Both the position numbers and the translations under genes were made by a program. DNA of 64,000 nt from Hofstenia miamia (taxonomy: Eukaryota > Xenacoelomorpha > Acoela): assembly GCA_004352715.1 (NCBI GenBank), contig SCFE01000015.1, forward strand, positions 2,413,798-2,477,797, read 5' to 3'. Shown in pieces: positions 1 to 10,500 of this stretch. How positions within the stretch are numbered: the first letter of the stretch is position 1; the number at the start of each line of letters is the position of its first letter. Below the pieces are notes generated by a model, which was not told the DNA's origin, did not search any database, and saw nothing but the letters and a program-made list of their open reading frames with translations.

Positions 1-398
1 TGGGAGGTTCTAATTGGATTATTTAATTCAATCCATAAACTTTCAAATTTAGAATTACAATTTGCGATATTATGTCGGAATTTTGGATTATATATTTTGG
101 GAACAAGGAATAAGACACCGCCACCTTTGACCTTTTCTAAGAAATTATTTAAAGCTCTATCCCTACGAAATAATTTGTAAATCGAACTATCAAATGACCA
201 ATTTGAATCAGGGTCATCGTTACACAACCAAGTTTCTGAAATTCCTATGATAGTTTCATTTTGGAAATTTGCCATAAACTGTCTAAATTGGTGGTATTTA
301 GCAGCTAGATTCTGAAAATTAATGTGGATATAATTAATCGAATTACTGGTGTTTAGTTTTGAGGCAAATGCTTCATAAAAAATGTTAATATGGAAATA
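1..398 (-). pseudogene. LINE endonuclease domain fragment (N-terminal half)
   Basis: The minus strand is open to the window edge and reads like the start of an APE-type endonuclease of a non-LTR retrotransposon: NYIHINFQNLAAKYHQFRQF, then IIGISETWLCND (catalytic Glu in SETW), YKLFRRDRALNNFLEKVKGG and GVLFLVPK. This is the half missing from the LINE at 59874. It continues beyond base 1, so the full length is unknown. The element is 5'-incomplete on its right side. Confidence 0.75.
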
Positions 399-499
399 AT
401 TAAATTAATTTTCAATATAAAAATATTGAAACAATAAATTCCCGACAGAATATTAAGAACATTTTACCAAACATTATGTTCACGTAAAAATTGGGGTAT

Positions 500-927
500 A
501 CTAGTGTTATTAACTGGATGTCTGACCTTCTTTCAAACCGCTTGCAGATTGTGGATTACAACCAACGGCGATCAGGAATATTATTTATTAATTGTGGAGT
601 CTCCAACGATCTGTTCCAGGGCGTATTTTCATTTCAGCAATCTTAAGGAAAGGGTTAGGGAATTGGTGAAGTTCGTTGATGATTGCATTTCATGGTTTGG
701 TCGTTCTAATCTAAATGATAATGTGAAAGATGGACTGCGTCAACACACTGAACGGTGTCAACAAAACAAGTTTTTGTTCTGTGAAAGCAAATCACAGGGG
801 CTATTAATTTCAAAGGTCAACATTTCCCGGATGCACTTTCTACAATTCCTATAGTCATTCATCTCAAAAATCTTGGATTCACTATAGATGAAGCTTTTGG
901 CTTCAGCTCATATATTATTAAGAAAGG
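500..927 (+). pseudogene. decayed LINE reverse-transcriptase fragment
   Basis: Translation in shifting frames gives SVINWMSDLLSNRLQIVDYN then GILFINCGVSNDLFQGVFSF, the RT palm block that usually reads INCGVPQGSVLGPLLF, followed by a stop. A second frame has VDDCISWFGRSNLNDN (thumb-type text). A third has IVIHLKNLGFTIDEAFGFSS, like VKNLGV.ID..LTFS.H. Several frameshifts, no intact frame, and the end is lost in the N gap. Confidence 0.7.
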
Positions 928-1116
928 NNNNNNNNNNNNNNNNNNNNNNNNNNNNNNNNNNNNNNNNNNNNNNNNNNNNNNNNNNNNNNNNNNNNNNNNN
1001 NNNNNNNNNNNNNNNNNNNNNNNNNNNNNNNNNNNNNNNNNNNNNNNNNNNNNNNNNNNNNNNNNNNNNNNNNNNNNNNNNNNNNNNNNNNNNNNNNNNN
1101 NNNNNNNNNNNNNNNN
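928..1116. other. sequence gap (189 N)
   Basis: Run of Ns inside the LINE debris. The two flanks do not repeat each other, so unlike the gaps at 17251 and 60867 this may be truly missing sequence. Confidence 0.99.
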
Positions 1117-1420
1117 TTCTGGTAACACGATCTAATTGTGGAGCTTGTGATGTGACAGCGTTATTAACATCAGGATGGGACTGGGTTGTGATGTCGGCGA
1201 GTGATTTATCTCTTTCTTCGTCAGCAATGAATTTCCTTAGTAATTCATGAATAAGGAGTAGTTCGGACTTATCAAGCTGTAGAAAGGGGGCAACAAGTTC
1301 GCTGTGATTTGAGGAAGGCGATAGTGAGGAATTCGTAAATGTTTTGAGAAAGGAGCACGCGTGAGCATCGACTGCTCTGTGAGAAATCATCGCGGCCAAT
1401 GCTTTTCAGAATATCAGGGA
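1117..1420 (-). other. unrecognised open frame next to the gap
   Basis: On the minus strand a frame of about 94 codons runs into the N gap (ends ...QLDRVTR at the gap). It contains LDKSELLLIHELLRKFIADE and ERDKSLADITTQ, a mostly helical, charged text. I do not recognise the family. It overlaps in another frame the downstream end of the RT fragment at 1421-1556, so it may be the region of a LINE that joins endonuclease and RT, or an unrelated insert. Confidence 0.3.
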
Positions 1421-1556
1421 AGTAGCCACGTGCCATACCAGAAATAAAAATAATCATTAAATAATCTAAAATATTGTCAGGTGGATTTTTGAAGTGTTCA
1501 GCACGTATTTTCTCAAAAGCTGGACTTTTATTGTTTTTCGAATTATTAATGAACAT
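1421..1556 (-). pseudogene. LINE reverse-transcriptase N-terminal fragment
   Basis: The minus frame reads NNSKNNKSPAFEKIRAEHFK then NPPDNILDYLMIIFISGMAR and GYFPDILKS. This is the first RT block (KSPG.DGI..E..K ... L..LFN..L..G.FP..WK), with the usual Gly-Phe-Asp degraded to AFEK. It diverges in sequence from the LINE at 60830, so it probably belongs to a second family. Confidence 0.7.
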
Positions 1557-2269
1557 CCAAATTTTTTCAATATTAGTAGTTAAAATTCACTAATTCAGAA
1601 TCGAAGCTCATGTCAGTTTTAGAACATTTTCAAAAAGCATTGCAATAGAATAAAGTAGAATTTCATAAGTCTAATTAAATATATACATGAAAAAATGCAC
1701 AACCATGGACTCTTAGTTACTATTGATGTGATCTTAGAATAGGTTGCAAAAATGCAAGCTTAAAATGCCTCATTATTCAACGTAAATTTTTTGTCTAAGG
1801 CGACTTTTTTGTGGTGTTCCACGTTTTGGATTTGCAAAAATAGATTTGAAATTACTGCATTTTACAATACGTGGAGAGAATAAACTTTACATTGAATTGA
1901 TCATTATAATATAATAATCTAGGAGTCCATGACACAACACATTCACAAATTACATAAATTACAGAAACAAATCTTCCCATGCTATGAATAAATTAGCGTA
2001 GTACTACTTTAATAACGAGTTATCGAATTGTCATCCCTATACAGTTCGTATTCTAGCAATGATTTACCAGAAATACATTTTTGCTTAGAGAAGATTTTGA
2101 AACGCTTTTTAAAGGATTATATTTTTCAGCAGTGTATTAAATATGATGAGTTATTTTGGAAAGAGAATCAACATAGAAATGCAGAAATTTAAAGAATTAG
2201 ATAACTTCAATTTTCTGTAAATTCCTCTATCAGAACGTAGTCAATCAAATTGCAATTCGACGTTGCAAT
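1557..2269. other. intergenic, nothing recognised
   Basis: AT-rich sequence with no coding signal or repeat structure that I can support. Confidence 0.5.
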
Positions 2270-2560
2270 TTAGGTTTTCTACTTTGAAAGAATTAGAAGT
2301 TATTGTACGAAATTTAGACGTTAATAAATCTTCAGATTTGACTCATTTACCTTTTTTATAATTAAGAATTTTTACCACATATTTGGCCACCACTTATCAT
2401 TTGCAATTAATCAATGCATATTTGAAAACGAATTTCAGGAGATAATGAAAAAATCGTATATAACATCTACAAATCAACCATCACCTTTACAATTGATGCA
2501 ATTATGTCAATTACTGAAAAAATATGCTCAAGTAAATCCCAATTTTTATCCAGTTGCATA
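2270..2560 (+). pseudogene. decayed LINE RT N-terminal fragment
   Basis: TLKELEVIVRNLDVNKSSDL then THLPF and a stop match the block LKQAVKNLDSNKSCGSSHLP of the LINE at 60830-61110, in the same orientation. Further frames give LINAYLKTNF. It is an old copy of the same or a close family. Confidence 0.6.
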
Positions 2561-2666
2561 AATTTTAAAATTTTGGAGATTAAATTTAAAAATTACGAAT
2601 TTCATCAAAATTCAATTAAGTTACTAATGAGGTTTGTCATTCACTCAGTCTTTATTGAACCGGTTC

Positions 2667-2703
2667 AAACCGGCCGGTCATAAAATACTGACCCGACCGG
2701 TTT
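2667..2703. repeat. GC-rich inverted repeat (hairpin)
   Basis: AAACCGGCCGGTCA at 2667-2680 pairs with TGACCCGACCGGTTT at 2689-2703, with an 8-base loop and one bulge. It stands out from very AT-rich surroundings and may be the end of a degraded inverted-repeat transposon. No partner end was found. Confidence 0.5.
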
Positions 2704-4106
2704 ACACCTATGCTACACTTAATGCATCAATAATAACATGAAGTGCAAAAACAATAAAACATAACAAAAACATGGATGCTGAACTTACAGTTTACCCAGT
2801 CTATTGCTAATTATTTTAACTAATGATATTCATTGAAAAACTGACATCCTTTCCATGACTTAGAACCGATTTTAGGGATATATTGCTTCTGGTAGCGGTC
2901 ATTTCACTTTTAAATTTCCTGCGACTTTTGATTCGTTTTATTTCAATTGGTAAGTTATTTTATAGTTCAATTGTTGAGTTTAAAAATGAATTTTTAAGAA
3001 AATGTATTTTAAATGCGCATATAAAGGGAATTATAGTTTACTGTAAGGTAAACACTGATTTTAAATATCCCAAAATTTTATTAATGAAAAGTATCTTATG
3101 AAAATGAACTATCGTCATTCTTAGAATATGAACTTTTGTCGCTCATAGTCGAGTAATTATCACGAGGCATTAACTTAGCTAATTTACTAAAATTGCCATT
3201 TTGCATTCGATGTTTGAAAGGCATTGCATTTATATCTTTGTTTTTCAGAACTTTATTAAAGAAAACAGCATGAATCTGGTTGATTCTGGCGGCGGAAAGC
3301 CCAATAATCAATCTTCAATTGTTTAATTTCATTAAAAATATTCGTTTAGCTACTTTTAGTATTTTGAATGCATTATAGGAATGAAAATATTTCCATATAA
3401 GACACGTTATGTTTTTGGAGAAGAAAAGACAAGCGAAGAATCCACAATGGATGCGACTTGGAATGTATGTTAATATTTTGCATGGATGTCGAAGCATAAA
3501 TGTTGAACTATATAACTTCCCAATATAATACAGTAAATAATTATTCTAATTGAATTCATTTTGCTGATGATAAATCAATGATTCACACATAAGTTGCAAT
3601 ATTTACCTTCAAATGCCGCATCATCTACATGTGCTTGCAAACTCTTGAAAAATCAGACAAATCTATTAAAGCTCATCTTGATATGTAGTAAAATGCAAAC
3701 AATTTAACTACTTAAGAACAAGAAGTGTTCCTAATGTGTTGTATTTTTATAATGAGCATTTGAATGACTGTTGCCAAAACAATGGCAACAGCGTTGCGGC
3801 TTTAAGTCTATATCACGCTAAAGTATTTCAAATGACTGAGATACCAATTTTTCAAAAGAAAATTGGCTTGCAATCGCGGAATTTTTATTCTGTAAAAATT
3901 TACTTGTAATGTCCAAGTCCGACATTGCGTCCAGAATTGCAGTTTCTTTATGTGTCAATTGGAAGTGCTTCTTTGCAGTGCCTTAGCGAATGGGGAACTG
4001 AATTTTTTTAAAATAGTTTTTGCTGAATAGAATCAATTAATATCTGTTCCAGTGACAATAAATGGCAAAACCACCCCGCTTACAGATTCCATCTTTCAGG
4101 TTTTAA
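2704..4106. other. intergenic, 3' flank of the RasGAP gene
   Basis: Short open frames at 2883-3101 (+) and 3096-3311 (-) show no family signature. A small stem (GTTGCC / GGCAAC) lies near 3770-3789. Nothing else is supported. Confidence 0.45.
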
Positions 4107-4112
4107 TTTATT
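4107..4112 (-). terminator. candidate poly(A) signal of the RasGAP gene
   Basis: TTTATT on the plus strand reads AATAAA on the minus strand, about 180 nt past the stop codon. It is the first canonical hexamer I see in the 3' region. AT-rich sequence yields such hexamers by chance, so this is only a candidate. Confidence 0.35.
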
Positions 4113-4291
4113 GATTTAAAGCTGTCATTTTAAATAATAAAAACTAGGCATACTAGTAAAATAATGAAGAACTTAATGGCAATTAAAAGAAATTTGAAAT
4201 TTTCTATAAACTATCTTTGAACAAAATTAATCTTTGCAAAAGTACAAAGGAAGACAAATAGCACCAACAGACTGCAATAAATAGAATGAAA

Positions 4292-4547
4292 TTACAAAAG
4301 CGTAGAGTCAGTTAGAAATGCATTCGATTCAAAAGATGAACTATTGAGAAAAGGGGCGGCGGCGCTTGCAGCAGATGTGCTATTGTTTCCTGTACGGACG
4401 GTTTTCAACAATCCCAAAACACGGTTGTAAGCGTTCGTCAGGTCTTGAATGTGCTTCTCTTGCTGTTGGATAATTTTTTGCTTCTCGTCCAAGTCTCGAG
4501 AATTTTCTAGATTTTGCTGCTCAAGTTTTGACTCGAGTAACGTGAGC
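4292..4547 (-). CDS. SYNGAP/DAB2IP/RASAL2 homolog: RasGAP gene, exon 18 (coiled-coil end, C-terminus, stop)
   Basis: 256 nt including the stop. LTLLESKLEQQNLENSRDLD and EKQKIIQQQEKHIQDLTNAY match RLMSVEEELKKDHAEMQ and KQKIIDAQEKRI.SLDAAN of the family. NRVLGLLKTVR corresponds to ARLMSALTQLKER. A short Ser/Ala tail follows and the protein ends ...DSTLL, which fits a class I PDZ ligand (Thr at -2, Leu at 0). The open frame runs past the acceptor into the intron, but phase and homology fix the border at TTTTTAG. Confidence 0.94.
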
Positions 4548-7500
4548 CTAAAAATACAGTTGAAGCATAAAATTCTACTTAAACACGTTTGAAACAAATA
4601 ACTGAATTTACAAGCATGAACATTATACCACATATTGTAAACTGACTATCGCTATCTCTGTCAACAAACTGAAAACAGGTTTTAGGAAATTAAAAGGCTG
4701 CAACCGTGCGACATGGATTAGTTCATAGATGTACTTTAACAGTGATTAACTGATATGTAAACCTATGTGGAGAATGTGGAAATTAATTTTGTGTATGATA
4801 GCTTTGCCGATCGTAATGCAACATTTTATCAATCTTAAGAAGTTAATGAGGTGAATAACAAAATATATCACATAACCACCAAGTGAAATCACTCATACAG
4901 ACCTTCAAACGAGCACCTAGAATAACTTTTATTTTGTCAGAAATGAAATTGCAGTATCAAAGTTTTCCACAAATTTGATTATAACAGGAAACCGAATTTC
5001 TTCAACAAAATAAAAGTGTTTCGTCAGTGAATGATATTTGAGTAAGCGTTGTCCACCATTCAGTTTGAAATTTTCAATTTGAACACAAAAATAAAATGCA
5101 TTTTATTTAAATGCGAACTTTATGAAAAATATCAGGATGGTAACCGACGGTAGGCCTTTGAAAATATAGTTCTCAAATTAAAACGCGATGCGATCCATTG
5201 GTCAAGGAGGAACCGCTTTTCACATTGATCAAAACTTATTAAGTTATGATCTCAGCCGAAATATTACAAAGTTGTGTAAAGTGTTCAATTAATCAAAAAC
5301 AAGAATAAAAATTTAACAGAAAATCTTGAAAATGAATTTTGACCAAAAAATAATTCACCTGTGCATTATTTGTTTGAGATTTTTGTCTTTTTCTTCCGCT
5401 TGTTTTTGAGCAGTTCGCTCTTGTTCTAGAAGCTTTTGTTGGTTCATGTCCAATTCTCGTTGAGCTGATTCTAAGGCGTTCTGTAGGTCTTCAACATTTT
5501 GCTGAATGCGGTCAAGCTCTGAATAATGGTCATCAGAACTTGTGGTGGTGGCCTAAATTATATATTTTTTGCCCTAGAACTACCAACATTTTTAATATAT
5601 ACTAACTACTAACATGGGTCAATTGACTCATACTAACATGACATGTAATGTGTAGACCTAGAAAGAATTCAGACAAATTTACACCAATATCAGAAAGCTT
5701 TGGGAAGATGCGATAAAAAAATGTTCTCGCTGTTTCTATTCCGATGCAAATGTAAAATTCGATGAGCAGCTTTTTAATTGCAAGTGCCGTTGCAGCTTTA
5801 TCCACTATATGCCTTAAAAGCCAGAGACGCTTGGCACAAAATTTTGGCTCATTTGTGACAATAAGACTAATTATATTCTAAATGTCATTCCTTACATTGG
5901 TAAAGATGAAACACTATGCTTAACCAGCATGTTGTCCAACAACTGATGGCTCCATACTCACACAGTTGGATATCGAACAACAGTGAACAGTTTTATATTA
6001 TATAAACTGTCAGTTCAACTTCTCAAGCAATCAATTACAATGACAAGAAAAATCTGAGACAATCACGAAGAAAGAATAAAGAAGATACAGTATTCTCATC
6101 CTGATTTTGTTTTACGGAAAATACCATGCTTGCTGTGTATAAGGCAAAGAAAAATAAAATTGTGTATGTTCCTTCAACCTTCCACTATGATCAAAATCTA
6201 AGTGATGGTAGGAAAATACACATGCTATTCTCGCCTATAATGAAACCAAGGGAAGCATTGCCACAGAAGACCAAATGTTGACGTGTATTCAACAAAATCA
6301 GGTACAATGAGATGGCCATTGGCAGTATTTTTTAACCTTGTCGACATTGTTGCAGCAAGGGATTGTAACCTGCAACAGAAGAAAATTTCTGATCAGTTTA
6401 GCATCAGCATTTTTCCGGTAATTTCTCTGTCTATGACACTTGCTCAAGCAAAATTTGTAAAAAGTGTAAATAAAATTCATTTACAATTAAAACTTCTGTA
6501 AAATACAAAATTTAGCTTGTATAGTTTTCACTTTTTTTTCTATTTATGTTCAGCATTTTACGTATAGGTCAATTGACTCATTGTGCTTGCTCATGGTAAT
6601 TCATAGAAAATAATGGTTGCTATGGTAACACTGGGTATCAAAATTGAAAGAAAGACACATTATTTTTTAGGAAGGTACTACAATACCTGACCTACAAACA
6701 TCCACCAACTTTTCATAACCAATTTAAAATTTATTAATGGGTTAATTGGTCCATGTGGTAGTTCTAGGGTTAATAATTGGTTTGATCAACGTTTATTGCA
6801 AAGTTTCTAAGATTACGTATTAGAGGGGAAATGAATAACTAATTGTTTGAAAAATATGTTAAAGATACTATAGGAAACACCAGTTGGCTCATATATTATT
6901 TACAAATTTTAACCGAATTCCTTAAGTTACAGCTTTAATATTACATTAAACTAATTTGTTCTAAAGGGTTATTACATTATGTCATTACAATGCCTTATAA
7001 AGCAATAAAGCTATGGAAGAAAAATGACACACGTCAGCGTAGATAATGTTTAATATACTAAAAATTACAGATTTTAAAGCTAGAAAGCTATGTATGGGCT
7101 AACTTGTAGAATAAATTGGAGTTATTTTTAGGCTAAATAAAAATATAAAATTAGGTTGGAAAGAGAGCAACACTTCATAAATGCAAGTAAATTGATGGCT
7201 ACTTAGGTTCCAAATGGTTTCACATCGGATTTTGATTTACTGCAAATTGAGTATATTCCATACTTTGAAAGAATGAACTAACCTGATCTGATAGCAGAGG
7301 CTGTCGAGTAACATAACGACAGGAACTGGGCTGAGAGCTGATATCTGAATGACTTGAATTCACAAGCGACGGAGACTGTCGTGCTGATTCCATGTTAAAA
7401 GGAGAATTACCCATAAGCGAATGTGTAGAAGCTAAAGAGATTACATTCATATCGAAAGTCAACATCTTATGCTTGAGCTACATAAAGAACATTATATTAA

Positions 7501-10500
7501 CTAGAGTTTGGATATCTACTACTGTTTATCTTAGGCCCCTGTGAGTTCACTTTTTTTTGGGTTCCACTTGAGCCATAATGTAAAGTTACACTATTGGCAT
7601 TAAAAATTTAGTTACCCTACTATTCGACTCGAATTTCGAGTACTGACAGGGCCCAAATGTATCTATATCCTAATCAATTTCAGGTAGTTTATCTTAAACT
7701 ATAATAATTTAAGTGGTTTGCTATGCAGTTATTTTATAACAATATTTGAATATTTGTGTTTATTGTGCACACATGAAAATACCACATGCCTAATTTGTAT
7801 GCAGTTCAAACAAGTAGAAAACAGCGAAGATAATAACACAAATACGTAAATGAACTGAATAATATTTAGTTCAAAAATTACTTGGAAAATTCAGACGGCT
7901 CAATTCTGATTCGGACGGGAACTGTGAAAGAGGAAATGAGCTGTCACTTTGGATTCTCTGAAGATTACTGCTCTCAGAAAGGTGGCTCAAAGCACCGCAG
8001 CTACCAGCACTAAAATAGGAAACATAATCCCAACAACGTTACTAAACAACAAAACAATATTCAGTGCTCCTATAAAAATGGTTTAAAAGTGATGCGAGAA
8101 CTGCGTCAAATAAATTAAAAAACAACGAATCACGTGAACTTAGAAATCCAAGAGGCATAAGACAATGAAAATTGGCAAAAATATTGTCCAATTGATTCGG
8201 ACATCGCCCAAAAGAAGCAATGAAAAAAATACGAAGAGATATTCAATTCCTTAGCAAAAGAAAAAATTAGACAGGCCGTACAATGAAAACAAAGTATTTT
8301 TAATGCAAATATAAATATTATTATATCGGGGAAGATAAAATGTTGCTACATGTTGCGTTATTTAAAGCAGTAAGCAAATTACAGTTTTAAATGTCGATTT
8401 AAAAGATTTTGCATTTCCTTTCATTTAAACTTTAAACTGATAGCGTTATTTTACGATAGAAAGTAACTAAAGTATCGAGTAATCCATTACTAAACTAGTT
8501 ATATTGATAAACATAAGCATTAACTTTGTAGTTGAAGTCAAACGGTTGAATAAATAAATATTAATCTACGACTATCCATTCCGGTTACTCGCGACTGTTA
8601 ATCAATATTGGGAATGCTAAAGTTAGAAGTATGCTCGCATGCAAGTAAATCGATGGAGGACTTACTGAAATAAGGGTGTTTTAGATTGCCTAGACACAGA
8701 CGATTATCCATGTCTACTAGACTTACTTAAAAAAATTAACTATTTCTGTGGAAAGGTACTTGAAGTTTACCTTAAATATGATACAGTATACTCAGGGGCG
8801 TACCCAAGATTTTCTGACGGGGGGACATCATTGTTATTCCCTAAAAAATGCATTTCACGATCCTAGATTTTAAATTTTTCACTTTTTTACGAAAAATTTT
8901 TTTTGATTTATCCAGTCAAAATTAAATTTGGAAACCTGACGGGGGGCATTCCACCATGTCCCTCCCCCCTGGGTACGCCACTGAGTATACTTAGGGATCT
9001 CGACATAATGAAAGTAAAAACACATTAATAAGAAAAAAAATTTCAAAATGTTTATTTACGAAATCATAATTCGAGAATACGAAAATACGTGTTTTATAAT
9101 TGAAAAATTCGCAATGTTTAATTTTATTTAGAATAGAATCCGACTCTCAATTTGCATAATGCAAGAATTTTAAATAATCTTAAAGGATTTTAGTTGAAGC
9201 GAAAAATTCGGGATTTTAACCAATTTCATTTCTTCCTGCAACGAATTTTTAAACGATGTACGAGATGCATGATTTTAATAAAGTCAGAATCAATACAAAT
9301 ATCGTAAAAATAACTTCAAATCTCTCTGAAATGAAACCGATTTGGGTAAAATTCTCAAAAGAAAATGAATGAAAATAACCTTGACATATGTGGCGACCCT
9401 ACTGATGCACTTTGCGGTGACATGTTGCACACTTCGTAAAGAGGGTTGGTGTGATTTAAGTAAAATCCTGCTGGTCGCTTGGTTTCGTCTGTAGGAGAAC
9501 TATCCGGATTACTAAAAGCTAAAGGCGGATCAGCGAGACTGTATTGGACGTCGACAGGTAACGGGGGCAAGCGATCCTTATGTCTGTTAAGACTATCAGA
9601 AGAAGGAAACGTGTCAGATGAAGATTGGCGGATTCGCGAAGGAAGCATATTCGATTCCATACTGATTGAATGGTTCAGTTGACGTCCAGTGTTCAATGAG
9701 CTCACCCCAAGTTTAGATTTACGAGTTTTATCAGGAACCGATGGTTGTGCAGTCGATGATACCTAAATATAAATTCATTGCAAAGAGAAATTATTGGTAT
9801 GTATATGCATTGCATCTAAAGCCAGTAAATAATTGAAAAGAAAATTTTTAAGAAAACGTACAGAAATGAAATGAAACTTGCCGGTGAAAGCCACTGCATT
9901 AAAATGAAAATAAATATTGATTACGTGGGCAGTGCATTTCAACTAGACATAAAATAAACCACATTATAGAGATATCACACTCCCACGTCAAACACTGGAT
10001 ACATTAAATAATTAACCGTCAACAAACTTAGAAATGGCTTTAAATAGCACAGTCTTTCCTTAACTAGGGAAAACTTCAACGTTACCAATCGGTTGGTACT
10101 TTAACATTCCTTTATTGAATAAAACAATAGAACTCAATTTTTAGAATTTTAATCTGTTCTGTTTTAATAGTTTTAAATTTTTATTTAGTAGAATAAAATT
10201 ATCTTGCAAAAAATCAATTGCTACACTACAATTGCATTATAATTCAACAATTTAAAATTCCATGTGAACAGTAAGATTATTTATTGTTTATAGGGAAAAA
10301 CGCTTCTCGAGCAAACTTGCGTAAGCAACGTCTAATAATTGGAACTGATGGCAGTAAATATAACAAATGTTGGATTAATTTTTATAAAACATGTTTTTAT
10401 TATGTTGTTTTTAAAACCCTTTAACTAAAATATAAATATTCCAGAAAAACTGTAATTTATTGAAGAGTTTTTATTTTCTTTTTATATTCCTGTTGAACAC

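Noticed and set aside
3315-3497. Small minus-strand frame downstream of the RasGAP gene
   Set aside because: No start context, no homology and typical of chance frames at this base composition.
9479-9682. Plus-strand open frame over exon 14
   Set aside because: Antisense shadow of the RasGAP exon, no signature of its own.
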